From JAKLKS01 sp964370855 (lineage in GTDB: Bacteria; Planctomycetota; JAJSAM01; JAKLKS01): DNA of 64,000 nt. The stretch covers positions 25,538 through 89,537 of the forward strand of contig CAYJMF010000007.1 of NCBI GenBank assembly GCA_964370855.1, in the 5' to 3' direction. Made by a program: the position numbers and the translations under genes. Under the pieces are notes generated by a model. It was not told the origin of the DNA and ran no database searches. It saw nothing but the letters and a program-made list of their open reading frames with translations. Positions 18,309-26,513 of the stretch are shown here, piece by piece (positions within the stretch are counted from its first letter, which is position 1; each line of letters begins with the position of its first letter).

Positions 18309-19111
18309 GAGTGACCGCCCTCCCCGATTGCGGACTTCAGGTCTCCCGACTCTCCTTCGGGACGGCGCGATTGCATCACCTCTCCACGAGTGCCCGCCGG
18401 CAGGCCATTCTGGCCTCGGCGGTCGATCTCGGATTCACGCATGTCGATACGTCTCCCCTCTATGGCTTCGGAATTGCAGAGGCTGAAGTGGGAAAGTTTC
18501 TTCGGCGTAGCGGGACAGGCCTGACAGTGGCATCCAAGATCGGTCTCTACCCCCCAGGAGGCAGGACGTCGAGTTCGACCGCAGTGTTGTTGCGCAAGGT
18601 CGCCGGGAAGGTGGTGCCCGGGCTGTCAAGGGCGGTTGTCGACTGGTCCATCGCCGCTGCCGGCAGGAGCCTTGAATCAACGTTGGCAGCTTTGGGGCGC
18701 GATCGGGTGGACGTACTGTTCCTGCACGAACCGCGCCCTGATCTCCTGGATGCGGATGGTTTTCTGGAGTGGCTGGGTAAGCAGAAGAAAGAGGGAAAGG
18801 TCCGCCACTGGGGTCTGGCCGGCCCTCTGGATTCCTTCACTCCATGGGTGACAGGTGGTCATCCCCTCTCGGAGGTTCTCCAGATTGAGGATGCAGGGGA
18901 GGGTGGGGGCGCTCGGCGATTGTTGAAGCAGGGGCGGGAGCCGCAGTTCTCCTTTGGTGTTCTCGGAGGGCGGAGAGGTCGAGGGGGGGAGTTCCTGGCC
19001 ACGAATGCCCTCAAAGCCGCACTTGAACGGAATCGACACGGTTCCGTAGTGGTGGAGTCGGGGAAGGCCGCCCACCTCCGAGAACTGGCATCGGTAACAG
19101 GCCTGGAATGA
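18305..19111 (+). CDS. Aldo/keto reductase
   Basis: 268 aa, ATG 18305 overlapping the methyltransferase stop; the frame is open 42 bp further upstream. The AKR catalytic tetrad is readable: Asp and Tyr in HVDTSPLYGFG, Lys in VASKIGL, and His in DVLFLHEP. It is shorter than the usual 300-340 aa and the C-terminal cofactor loop looks abbreviated. NAD(P)H-dependent reduction of a keto-sugar is a reasonable guess. It is coupled to the GMC oxidoreductase by an ATGA overlap, so reduction and oxidation steps probably act on one substrate. Confidence 0.75.
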   Translation: MRVTALPDCGLQVSRLSFGTARLHHLSTSARRQAILASAVDLGFTHVDTSPLYGFGIAEAEVGKFLRRSGTGLTVASKIGLYPPGGRTSSSTAVLLRKVAGKVVPGLSRAVVDWSIAAAGRSLESTLAALGRDRVDVLFLHEPRPDLLDADGFLEWLGKQKKEGKVRHWGLAGPLDSFTPWVTGGHPLSEVLQIEDAGEGGGARRLLKQGREPQFSFGVLGGRRGRGGEFLATNALKAALERNRHGSVVVESGKAAHLRELASVTGLE

Positions 19112-20682
19112 TGAGGACCATCGACCTGGGTGCGGGCGATCCCGCCCCACCCTGCGTCTCCTGTGACGTGTGCATCGTGGGTGCAGGAGCGGCAGGGCTG
19201 CTGCTGGCATCGATGCTGGCCCGGGCCGGGTTCGGAGTCGTTGTGCTGGATGTGGGCGGGCGTGTCTGCAGCGGGGAGAAGGAAGTCGGGTGCGAGGCTG
19301 TCGTAGAGGGGGGCACCTACCGTGCCACCTCCGATGGTCGCGCATTCGGGCTCGGCGGCACCACCTCCCTCTGGGGTGGGCAACTCGTTCCGCACTCGAC
19401 TCTGGACGTACGGTCCGTGGACTCGACGGAGTTCAATCCGTGGCGCCACGTTGTCGACGTCGTGGTGCAGCAGGAGGGTCGGGTCGGGGCGCTCCTCGGG
19501 ATCCTCCCTCTGGCCGCCTGGTTCGACCCGTCCCTGTGGGTGACGGAACCCCAGGCTCGGCAATTGAGAGCCCGCGAACTCGACATCGTGACCGCGGACT
19601 GGCTTCCATTCCGGAGGAGGAACCTGTCGTTCCTCCTGAACGACCTGCGGCGGGGGCAGGTCGACGTGACCGTGATTCTCAATGCGGCGGCGAGCTCATG
19701 GGAAATCGGGAATTCGGCCGGGAGCGGGACCCGGATCTCAAGAGTAACGGCCCGGTCCCTGGCCGGCCGCTCGTGTGAAGTCAAGGCAAGGGCCTTCGTG
19801 ATCGCGGCCGGGGCGATTGAATCGAGTCGCATTCTTCTCGAGATGGCGAGGGGGGCCGGAGAGCTCCCATTCCGCAAGGGAGCGGCCGTCGGCAAGGCGC
19901 TTTCGGATCATCTCTCGTGCGCCGTGGCGCAGGTTGTTCCTGGCGATTCTGCGCTATGCGCCAGAATGTTCGGACCGAGGTTCCGGGATGGGCGAATGAG
20001 GACCCTCCGGTTCATCGAGCGAAAGGCTCCTCCCCATGCACCGAGGGGGTTCTTCCATGTCCTGTTCGACAATGAGGGCGGAGGATTCGCGATCGCCAGG
20101 AAGGTCCTTCGGGGACTCCAGTCCCGGAGGAATCCGGGTGTTTCCCTCAGGGAAGGGGTAGGCGGAGTCCACGGGCTCATGGCGCTGGCGTGGTTTCGGT
20201 TCGCCCTGATGCGGCTTCATATTCCGAAGGGCACACCGGCTCGCCTGCAGTTGGATATCGAGCAACACCCCGATGCGCGCAATTGCGTTGTTCTGGGGGA
20301 CGAGGTGGATGCCTTTGGGCGACCGGTGGCGGTGGTTCGGTGGGGCGTGAGCAACGAGGACACCGCGAGCATTCGCGGGGCGGCACGGCGGTTCCTGGCG
20401 AGTTGGCCGAGTGAGTTCCCGCGCCTTGAAGCGTCCGAAGAATGGGCCGATGGCGTGAAACCGCATGACGTGTACCATCCCGTCGGATCATGCCGGATGG
20501 GGCTGGATCGCGAGTCCGTCGTCGGACCGGATCTGAAGGTGCACGGGTCCAGTAACCTGTATGTCTTGAGCACGGCGGTCCTGCCATCGGCCGGGACGGC
20601 GAATCCGACGTTCAGCATGCTCTGCCTCGGGGCAGGTCTTGCCGACCATCTGACGAGTGAACTCCGACGTGAGCCCGGATAG
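19108..20682 (+). CDS. GMC-family FAD-dependent oxidoreductase
   Basis: 524 aa. The N-terminal dinucleotide-binding motif is CIVGAGAAGLLLASMLARAG. FGLGGTTSLWGGQLV is the GMC N-terminal signature region. The C-terminal signature is YHPVGSCRMG, then GTANPTFSMLCLGAGLADHL. GMC enzymes oxidise alcohol groups of sugars and other substrates to carbonyls. No signal peptide is seen, so it is likely cytoplasmic. It is the last gene of the coupled FkbM-AKR-GMC set; the lower-GC block ends about 95 bp downstream. Confidence 0.8.
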   Translation: MMRTIDLGAGDPAPPCVSCDVCIVGAGAAGLLLASMLARAGFGVVVLDVGGRVCSGEKEVGCEAVVEGGTYRATSDGRAFGLGGTTSLWGGQLVPHSTLDVRSVDSTEFNPWRHVVDVVVQQEGRVGALLGILPLAAWFDPSLWVTEPQARQLRARELDIVTADWLPFRRRNLSFLLNDLRRGQVDVTVILNAAASSWEIGNSAGSGTRISRVTARSLAGRSCEVKARAFVIAAGAIESSRILLEMARGAGELPFRKGAAVGKALSDHLSCAVAQVVPGDSALCARMFGPRFRDGRMRTLRFIERKAPPHAPRGFFHVLFDNEGGGFAIARKVLRGLQSRRNPGVSLREGVGGVHGLMALAWFRFALMRLHIPKGTPARLQLDIEQHPDARNCVVLGDEVDAFGRPVAVVRWGVSNEDTASIRGAARRFLASWPSEFPRLEASEEWADGVKPHDVYHPVGSCRMGLDRESVVGPDLKVHGSSNLYVLSTAVLPSAGTANPTFSMLCLGAGLADHLTSELRREPG

Positions 20683-20776
20683 GAAGTCCCTTCGGCGCGG
20701 CGCCCATTGAGAATGCAGCATGGTGCTCGACGAAGACCAATCGAACGTGTCGACTTCGAACAGCGAGGAGGAGAGG

Positions 20777-21718
20777 TTGAACCTGAAAGGCAAACGCATC
20801 CTCGTCACCGGCGGGGACGGTTTCCTCGGCGGGCACCTGGTGCCCCGCCTGGAGGCGGCCTGCGGGCTCCCCGTCGCCGTCCCGCGGTTCCCGGAGTACG
20901 ACCTCACGGACCGGGAGCACGCGCGGCGGATGTACCGGGAGTTCAAGCCCGAGGTGGTGATGCACCTCGCGGCCATGGTGGGGGGGATCGGGGCCAACCG
21001 GCGCAACCCGGGGCTCTTCTTCCACGGCAACATGGCCATGGGCCTCCACGTGCTGGACGAGGCCCGGCTCCACGGCGTGGAGAAGCTCGTCCTCCTCGGG
21101 ACCATCTGCGCCTACCCGAAGTTCACCCCGGTGCCCTTCAAGGAGGAGAACCTCTGGGAGGGCTACCCCGAGGAGACCAACGCCCCCTACGGCATCGCCA
21201 AGAAGGCCCTCCTCGTCATGGCCCAGTCCTACCGGGCCCAGTACGGCTGCGACTTCGTGACGGTCCTTCCCGTGAACCTCTACGGCCCCGGCGACCACTT
21301 CGACCTCAAGGACAGCCACGTCATCTCCGCCCTCGTGCGCAAGTTCGTCGAGGCCGCGGAATCCGGCGCCGGGGAGGTCGAGGTCTGGGGCACGGGGAAG
21401 GCGACGCGGGAGTTCCTCTACGTCGAGGACTGCGCCGAGGGCCTCGTCCGCGCCGCCGAGGCCCTGGAGGGCCCGGAGCCCGTCAACCTGGGCGCCGGCT
21501 TCGAGATCTCCATCGGCGACCTCGCGAAACAGGTCGCCGAGGCGGCGGGGTTCCGCGGGCGCCTGCGGTTCGACGCCTCGAAGCCCGACGGCCAGCCAAG
21601 GCGGTGCCTCGACACCTCGCGGGCGGAGCGGCTGCTGGGGTGGAAGGCGAAGACCCCCCTCCGCGAAGGAATCGAGCGCACCGTGGCCTGGTTCCGCGGC
21701 CACCGGCCGGGGAGGTAG
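20777..21718 (+). CDS. GDP-L-fucose synthase-like NAD-dependent epimerase/reductase
   Basis: 313 aa. TTG 20777 is chosen because AGGAGG (20766-20771) lies 5 bp upstream and homology to the truncated copy begins there; an upstream GTG at 20720 reads through non-homologous sequence. GGDGFLGGHLV is the NADP-binding loop and YGIAK the catalytic Y-x3-K. The block LGTICAYPKFTP has Thr where E. coli-type GDP-fucose synthase (WcaG) has Ser. The C-terminal part (VNLYGPGDHFD, FDASKPDGQPRR) matches GDP-L-fucose synthase closely. It would turn the Gmd product into GDP-L-fucose or a close relative. GC-rich codon use resumes at this gene. Confidence 0.8.
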   Translation: MNLKGKRILVTGGDGFLGGHLVPRLEAACGLPVAVPRFPEYDLTDREHARRMYREFKPEVVMHLAAMVGGIGANRRNPGLFFHGNMAMGLHVLDEARLHGVEKLVLLGTICAYPKFTPVPFKEENLWEGYPEETNAPYGIAKKALLVMAQSYRAQYGCDFVTVLPVNLYGPGDHFDLKDSHVISALVRKFVEAAESGAGEVEVWGTGKATREFLYVEDCAEGLVRAAEALEGPEPVNLGAGFEISIGDLAKQVAEAAGFRGRLRFDASKPDGQPRRCLDTSRAERLLGWKAKTPLREGIERTVAWFRGHRPGR

Positions 21719-21728
21719 GGGAGTTCCC

Positions 21729-22490
21729 ATGCTCCGGATCTCCGTCGTCACCGCCGTCTTCAACGCGGCCTCCACCGTCGAGGAGTGCCTCCGGAGCGTC
21801 GATTCCCAGTCCCACGGGGCGGTCGAGCACGTCCTCGTGGACGGCGGCTCCACGGACGGGACCCTGGACCGGGTGCGGGCCTTCCAAGGGCGGCGGGTCT
21901 CCCTCGTGTCGGAGCCGGACCGGGGGATCTACGACGCCATGAACAAGGGGATCCGCCGCGCGACGGGGGAGGTCGTCGGGATCCTCGGCGCCGACGACGT
22001 CTACGCCGACGGGGCCGTCCTCGCCGACGTGGCCGCGGCCCTGGACCGCACCGGCGCCGACTCCTGCTACGGGGACCTCGAGTACGTCCGCCGGGACGCC
22101 CCGGAGAAGGTCGTCCGCCGCTGGCGTTCCGGCCCGTACCGCCCCGGCCTCTTCCGCCGCGGCTGGATGCCGCCCCACCCGACCTTCTTCGTCCGGAAGA
22201 CCGTCTACGACCGCCTCGGCCTCTTCCGCGACGACTTCCGCATCGCCGCCGACTACGAGCTGATGCTCCGCTTCTTCGAGAAGGGGTGTATCACAACGTC
22301 ATACATTCCCCGGGTCCTCGTCCGGATGCGCCTGGGCGGCGCCAGCAACCGAGGCCTCCGCAACCTCTGGAGGAAGTCCCGCGAGGACCGCCGCGCCTGG
22401 GAGGTCAACGGGCTCGAGGGCGGGTGGTCCACCATCGTCGCGAAGAACCTCTCGAAGCTGCCCCAGTTCGTGCGGGGGCCCGGCGGGTAG
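21729..22490 (+). CDS. Glycosyltransferase family 2
   Basis: 253 aa. GT-A features are the N-terminal SVVTAVFNAASTVEECLRS, VDGGSTDGTLDRV, EPDRGIYDAMNKGI and GILGADDVYADG (the DD metal motif). This is the WcaA/WfgS-like group found in capsule loci. It starts 10 bp after the fcl-like gene. The C-terminal 21 residues (WSTIVAKNLSKLPQF and on) recur, mildly diverged, as an orphan fragment at 25840-25905. A G+C-rich hairpin follows the stop, then the assembly gap. Confidence 0.85.
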   Translation: MLRISVVTAVFNAASTVEECLRSVDSQSHGAVEHVLVDGGSTDGTLDRVRAFQGRRVSLVSEPDRGIYDAMNKGIRRATGEVVGILGADDVYADGAVLADVAAALDRTGADSCYGDLEYVRRDAPEKVVRRWRSGPYRPGLFRRGWMPPHPTFFVRKTVYDRLGLFRDDFRIAADYELMLRFFEKGCITTSYIPRVLVRMRLGGASNRGLRNLWRKSREDRRAWEVNGLEGGWSTIVAKNLSKLPQFVRGPGG

Positions 22491-22516
22491 GGGGCCAGGG
22501 GCTTTGAGAAGAGAGC

Positions 22517-22549
22517 GGGCCGCCCGCCCCCCCCCGGGGGGGGCGGCCC
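22517..22549 (+). terminator. GC-rich hairpin after the GT2 gene
   Basis: GGGCCGCC (22517-22524) can pair with GGCGGCCC (22542-22549), with further C/G runs between them. There is no T-tract. It could be an intrinsic terminator of the polysaccharide operon, but it lies next to the assembly gap and homopolymer-rich sequence, so its exact bases are unsure. Confidence 0.4.
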
Positions 22550-22576
22550 CCCGCCGGTCACGGGGCTCCAGACCCC

Positions 22577-22586
22577 NNNNNNNNNN
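22577..22586. other. Assembly gap (10 N)
   Basis: Ten N bases in a row. Contigs were joined here, so the true distance, and even the adjacency of the left and right parts, is not guaranteed. The whole stretch 22491-22802 holds no supportable gene. Confidence 0.99.
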
Positions 22587-22690
22587 GCCCCCGTTGGGGG
22601 GGGGGGCGGGGGGGGTGGGGGGCCGGGGGGGTTGGGGGCCGGGGGGGGGGGCCCGCCGCGGGGGGGGGGGGGGGCCCCGCGTCCGTTCCG
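22587..22690. other. Poly-G low-complexity sequence beside the gap
   Basis: Runs of 8 to 13 G broken by single C or T bases. This is unlike any neighbouring sequence and sits directly against the gap. It looks like poly-G read artefact or a collapsed structured region rather than biology. No feature is called in it. Confidence 0.7.
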
Positions 22691-22802
22691 GGGACTCCTG
22701 CCCCTGAGGGAGCGGTTTCTTCGTCCCCCGATTCGCCCCCCTGGCATAGACTCCTTCGCCTGAGACGGCGCGAGGGAGTCCCGGGGAGGAGACCGAAGCG
22801 GG

Positions 22803-24299
22803 ATGCTGTTCAACTCCTACGTGTTCCTCTTCCTCTTCCTGCCCCTGGTGTTCGCGGGGTACCGGATTCTGTGCGTGCGCTCCTCCCATCGGGCGGCGCT
22901 GGCCTGGCTGACCGTGGCCTCGCTGGTCTATTACGGCTGGTGGAAGCCGGTCTACCTGGTGCTCATCGTCGGCTCCATCCTCGTCAACTTCCGGCTAGGG
23001 CTGCACATCGGGGCGGAGGCGGGGACGCCTCGGGGGCGGCGGTGGATGCTGGCGGGCGTGGCCCTGAACCTGGCGGCGCTGGGGTACTACAAGTACGCGA
23101 ACTTCTTCCTCGACTCAGTGAACGCGCTCGGGGACACGGGGCTGCGGCTGGAGCACGTGACCCTGCCCATCGGCATCTCGTTCTTCACGTTCCAGCAGGT
23201 GGCCTACCTGGTGGACGCGTACCGTGGGGAGACACGGGAGTACCGGCTGGTGGACTACACGCTCTTCGTGACCTTCTTCCCGCAGCTCATCGCGGGTCCC
23301 ATCGTGCACCACAAGGAGATGCTGCCGCAGTTCTCGCGGAAGGGTGCGGAGACCCTGAAGTCGCGCGATTTGGCCATAGGGTCGGCGATCTTCTTCGCGG
23401 GGCTGTTCAAGAAGGTGGTGTTCGCGGACACGCTGGCAGGGTTCGCGACGCCGGTTTTCCAGGCCGCCGACGGGGGCTGGCTCCCCCAACTCTCCGACGC
23501 CTGGGTGGCGACGCTTGCCTACACGCTGCAACTGTACTTCGACTTCTCGGGGTACTCGGACATGGCCATCGGCCTGGGTCGCCTATTCGGGATCCGGCTG
23601 CCGCTGAACTTCCACTCGCCCTACAAGGCGACGAACGTGATCGACTTCTGGCGCCGGTGGCACATGACGCTGAGCCGCTTCCTGCGGGACTACCTCTACA
23701 TCCCGCTCGGGGGGAACCGGAAGGGGCCGGCGCGGCGGTACGTGAACCTCTTGGCGACGATGGTCCTCGGCGGAATGTGGCACGGCGCGGGGTGGACCTT
23801 TGTGTTCTGGGGGCTCCTGCACGGGCTGTACCTGTGCGTGAACCATGGCTGGGCGGCGATGCGGGAGCGGATGGGGTGGGGAGAGGCGCGGGGGCTGCTG
23901 GGGCGGGGCCTCGCCACCGGGGCGACCTTCCTCGCGGTGATGGTGGCCTGGGTGTTCTTCCGCGCGGGAACCTTCGGGGGGGCGGGGAGGATGCTGGCGG
24001 GACTTGCGGGGATGAACCCCGGGCAAGTTGGAACCGTCATCCCGGTGTCCACGGCCCTCCAATGGGTGGTGCCTCTTCTGGTGGTCTCCTGGACTTTCCC
24101 GAGCACCCAGGAGTGGATGCGCCGATGGAAACCCGCCCTGGAGTACAGTCGCGGATCGACCCACTGGGCAAGCATGGGGGAGGGCTGGCGGGTCTCGTGG
24201 AGTCCTACGATCTTGTGGGCTGTCCTCAGTACGGGAGCCGGCATCTACGCCATCATGCAGATGGACGGCGCTTCCGAGTTCATCTACTATCAGTTCTGA
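22803..24299 (+). CDS. MBOAT-family O-acyltransferase (AlgI/PatA-like)
   Basis: 498 aa polytopic membrane protein starting MLFNSYVFLFLFLPLVF, typical of bacterial AlgI-type MBOATs. Core motifs are LPIGISFFTFQQVAYLVD, FVTFFPQLIAGPIV, YFDFSGYSDMAIGL, FWRRWHMTLSRFLRDY and MWHGAGW, with His 327 and the invariant His 340 (LLHG). It moves an acyl (usually acetyl) group across the inner membrane for O-acylation of an exported polysaccharide. The partner gene starts 3 bp after its stop. Codon use becomes less GC-rich in the last quarter (from about 24000). Confidence 0.88.
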   Translation: MLFNSYVFLFLFLPLVFAGYRILCVRSSHRAALAWLTVASLVYYGWWKPVYLVLIVGSILVNFRLGLHIGAEAGTPRGRRWMLAGVALNLAALGYYKYANFFLDSVNALGDTGLRLEHVTLPIGISFFTFQQVAYLVDAYRGETREYRLVDYTLFVTFFPQLIAGPIVHHKEMLPQFSRKGAETLKSRDLAIGSAIFFAGLFKKVVFADTLAGFATPVFQAADGGWLPQLSDAWVATLAYTLQLYFDFSGYSDMAIGLGRLFGIRLPLNFHSPYKATNVIDFWRRWHMTLSRFLRDYLYIPLGGNRKGPARRYVNLLATMVLGGMWHGAGWTFVFWGLLHGLYLCVNHGWAAMRERMGWGEARGLLGRGLATGATFLAVMVAWVFFRAGTFGGAGRMLAGLAGMNPGQVGTVIPVSTALQWVVPLLVVSWTFPSTQEWMRRWKPALEYSRGSTHWASMGEGWRVSWSPTILWAVLSTGAGIYAIMQMDGASEFIYYQF

Positions 24300-24302
24300 A
24301 CC

Positions 24303-25541
24303 ATGCGGCCCTTCAGGACCTACGGCAGGATCGTCTTCCTCCTCCTCTTGGTGTGGGGAGCGGCGTCGGTCACCGCCAACCTCCTGGTGGACCCCTGTGC
24401 CCGGTACCCGAAGACCCGGGTCCTGGCCTTGGAGGACGCGAGGCGAAACGGGGAGCGGATGGCGAAGGCGTGCCGACTCCGCGAGGGGGGCTACCGGGGT
24501 TTGATCCTCGGAACCTCCAGGGGGGAGATCGGGCTGGACCCCGGAGCGCCGGCGTGGGATGGGAGGAGGGTCTTCAATGGCTCTCTGAGCGGAGGGGATT
24601 GGTATGAGATCACCGCGATGGCGAGACTGGGACCCCTGTGGAATCCCCTGGAGGTGGTCGTCATCGAACTGGATCTGTTTCCGTTCGGTGAACGGCGGCG
24701 TCCACGGCCCATGTACTTGAAGTCCCAGTTGGCGCCTGAAGGCGAACCGGTCGAAACCTCTCTTGCGAACCTCTTCGGATGGAATGCTGACTTCAATTCC
24801 GTTCGGGTCCTTCGCGGCGCGATCCTGAGGGCGAACGGAACGGGCCCATTGATGCGTGCGATCAGCCGACCGGACGGGAGGCAGGAGTTCTTCGGAACAG
24901 GGGAGGATGAGGCGGGTAGGTTCCTTCACTCCCTGTCGACCAACTTCTCGACAACCAACTTCTACAACGGCTACCAGGTCTCGGACCAAGCCGTGAACGC
25001 TCTCTCGAGAGCCATTCGAGGATGCGTCTCGAAGGGCGCAAGGGTAATCGTGGTGCTGCCGCCGATGCATGCCCTTCAGTTGGAGTGCATGCATGAGGCG
25101 GGAGTCATGGACGACTACGCCACCCTTGTGGGTGCCGTCCTGGCGGGTTGCCGGGATGCGGGCGAGGAGGGAGGCGCGGCGCCGGAGTTCTGGTCATTCC
25201 TCTCATTCGAAGGCGCCTGCGGTGAGACCGTACCGGACTCCCCGGACTTCATTTCGAAGTCCTTCATCGATGCCGGCCATATGCGGCCATGGCTCGGCGA
25301 CATCCTTCTGGCCCAGGTTCTCCAGGGGAAGCCTCCTGCTCCCGGGACGGTTCGGGGAGTTCGGCTGGATGTCGACTCCATTGCCGAGCACTTTCTCGAG
25401 CTGGAGAGGGAACGAGGCGACTACGTGCGCGATCACCGGGAGGAAGTCCTGCGTGTTCAGGCCATCAAGCGGGAGACGCTCGCGCTGGCGAGGTTCAATC
25501 TTGAGCTTGATGAAGCCTCGGATCCCCGACGGCGAGAATGA
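24303..25541 (+). CDS. Membrane-anchored SGNH-like partner of the MBOAT (AlgJ/DltD-like)
   Basis: 412 aa with one N-terminal membrane segment (IVFLLLLVWGAASVTANLLV) and a periplasmic domain. LILGTSRGEIG is a block I-like serine motif (GTSR) and FIDAGHMRPWLGD a DxxH-like block V, which together suggest the SGNH hydrolase/transferase fold used by AlgJ/AlgX/DltD-type partners. It would hand the acyl group from the MBOAT to the polysaccharide. Lower-GC codon use matches the end of the MBOAT gene and the sequence downstream. Confidence 0.7.
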   Translation: MRPFRTYGRIVFLLLLVWGAASVTANLLVDPCARYPKTRVLALEDARRNGERMAKACRLREGGYRGLILGTSRGEIGLDPGAPAWDGRRVFNGSLSGGDWYEITAMARLGPLWNPLEVVVIELDLFPFGERRRPRPMYLKSQLAPEGEPVETSLANLFGWNADFNSVRVLRGAILRANGTGPLMRAISRPDGRQEFFGTGEDEAGRFLHSLSTNFSTTNFYNGYQVSDQAVNALSRAIRGCVSKGARVIVVLPPMHALQLECMHEAGVMDDYATLVGAVLAGCRDAGEEGGAAPEFWSFLSFEGACGETVPDSPDFISKSFIDAGHMRPWLGDILLAQVLQGKPPAPGTVRGVRLDVDSIAEHFLELERERGDYVRDHREEVLRVQAIKRETLALARFNLELDEASDPRRRE

Positions 25542-25839
25542 AGAGGTGTCCCAGGGCGTCAACCTCCGGCGCGTCCTGCCAGACAGGGAGGTGGAAGTCT
25601 ATCGAACCCCGGACGACCTCGTGAGATGCCACGGAAGAGGACTCTGCGGAACCTGTGTGCGTCCGCCGCTCACCTTGGTGGTTCTACTACCTCAACTGCC
25701 TCGCCCGGTTCTCCGAGGTCGCCTCCGAGGTCAACACGAGGATGCCGGATCTGGTCGTCAGGTGAGTGAGGGACGCCCCCAATCGTGCGAAGAAAGCCAT
25801 CAACGGGAGCCGCGTCCTCGTGCTCAACCCTCGCCTTCA
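25542..25839 (+). other. Degenerate region, possible broken gene remnant
   Basis: No intact gene. From 25555 one frame reads VSQGVNLRRVLPDREVEVY and then loses sense. Another frame gives SPWWFYYLNCLARFSEVASE ending at a TGA at 25763-25765, with coding-like composition. These may be two parts of a frameshifted gene tail of unknown family. The composition is mixed, like the lower-GC blocks. Confidence 0.35.
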
Positions 25840-25905
25840 TGGACCACCATCGTGGCGAAGAACCTGTCCAAACTCCCCCAGTTCATCGCGAGGCCCGGCG
25901 GGTAG
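25840..25905 (+). pseudogene. Orphan 3' end of a GT2 glycosyltransferase gene
   Basis: Encodes WTTIVAKNLSKLPQFIARPG plus a final Gly and TAG, nearly the same as the last 21 residues of the GT2 gene ending at 22490. No glycosyltransferase sequence precedes it. It is what remains of a second GT2 copy after the MBOAT block was placed between them. A hairpin follows at a similar distance to that after the intact gene. Confidence 0.75.
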
Positions 25906-25932
25906 GGCCCGCCCGGGCTCCGGGGAATCCAA

Positions 25933-25968
25933 CGGGCCGCGCCTCTCCGCGGGGAGGGGCGCGGCCCG
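25933..25968 (+). terminator. Strong GC hairpin, likely terminator
   Basis: CGGGCCGCGCC (25933-25943) and GGCGCGGCCCG (25958-25968) are perfect complements with a 14-nt loop, followed by CTTCGTTTC. It stands 28 bp after the GT2 vestige and separates the + strand polysaccharide operon from the - strand peptide genes, so it could serve as a terminator in either direction. Confidence 0.55.
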
Positions 25969-26018
25969 CTTCGTTTCCCGGGGCGATGGCGTCGAGGGGG
26001 GCCGATCCCGCTCCCCGC

Positions 26019-26204
26019 CTACGGGAACCGCATCGTCTGGCCGCCCATCGTCTCCATCTGCGTCCCCGACCCCCCCAGCGTCCGGCGGGAGATGCGGCCG
26101 AACTCCACCAGGAGCGGGCGGCCGTAGCCGCTGCGCCGGGTGTGGGGCCTGGAAATCGAAACCCCGCCCGCCCTCGGGGAGGTCGTGGACGGCAGCGAAG
26201 ACAT
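26019..26204 (-). CDS. Lasso-peptide-like RiPP precursor 1
   Basis: 61 aa, ATG at 26204 (- strand) with a GGGAG-like ribosome-binding site. Residues 27-42 (YGRPLLVEFGRISRRT) match the lasso leader consensus Y-x2-P-x-L-x3-G-x5-T exactly. With the conserved Thr at leader position -2, cleavage after T-L would leave the core GGSGTQMETMGGQTMRFP. The core starts with Gly and has Glu at position 8, as needed for a Gly1-Glu8 macrolactam with a 10-residue tail. The gene is a tandem copy of the one at 26298 and lies downstream of an asparagine-synthetase homologue on the same strand. Lasso chemistry is inferred; no product data exist. Confidence 0.68.
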   Translation of the reverse strand: MSSLPSTTSPRAGGVSISRPHTRRSGYGRPLLVEFGRISRRTLGGSGTQMETMGGQTMRFP

Positions 26205-26232
26205 GAAGGCTCCCGATGGCCAGGTTCACCAT

Positions 26233-26254
26233 CGGTCCGCTACCCCACGAACCG
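26233..26254 (-). promoter_or_regulatory. Imperfect hairpin upstream of precursor 1
   Basis: CGGTCCGC and ACGAACCG around TACCCC, the diverged counterpart of the perfect hairpin before precursor 2, with two mismatched pairs. It lies 29-50 bp upstream of the precursor 1 ATG. Confidence 0.4.
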
Positions 26255-26297
26255 TCGCAGGCTGGCACTCCTATATCGGCGGCGCGGGGTCCCCGCG

Positions 26298-26483
26298 CTA
26301 CGGATGCCGCATCGTCTGGTTGGCCTTCGACTCCATGGCCGTCCCCGACCCCCCCAGCGTCCGGCGGGAGATGCGGCCGAACTCCACCAGGAGCGGGCGG
26401 CCGTAGCCGCTGCGCCGGGTGTGGGGCCGGAGGACCGGAATCCCGCCCACCCCCGGAGAGGTCGTGGACGGCAGCGAGGACAT
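26298..26483 (-). CDS. Lasso-peptide-like RiPP precursor 2
   Basis: 61 aa, ATG at 26483 (- strand). The leader is the same as in precursor 1 from RPHTRRSGYGRPL onward. The predicted core is GGSGTAMESKANQTMRHP: again Gly1 and Glu8, with a different tail. Leader codons for TRRSG through GGSGT are identical at the DNA level in both genes, while the core tails differ at most positions except QTMR and the final Pro. It starts 142 bp after the asparagine-synthetase stop, with a perfect hairpin in between. Upstream codons 11-17 also vary between copies. Confidence 0.68.
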   Translation of the reverse strand: MSSLPSTTSPGVGGIPVLRPHTRRSGYGRPLLVEFGRISRRTLGGSGTAMESKANQTMRHP

Positions 26484-26513
26484 GAAGGCACCCGATGGCC
26501 AGGTTCACACCAT

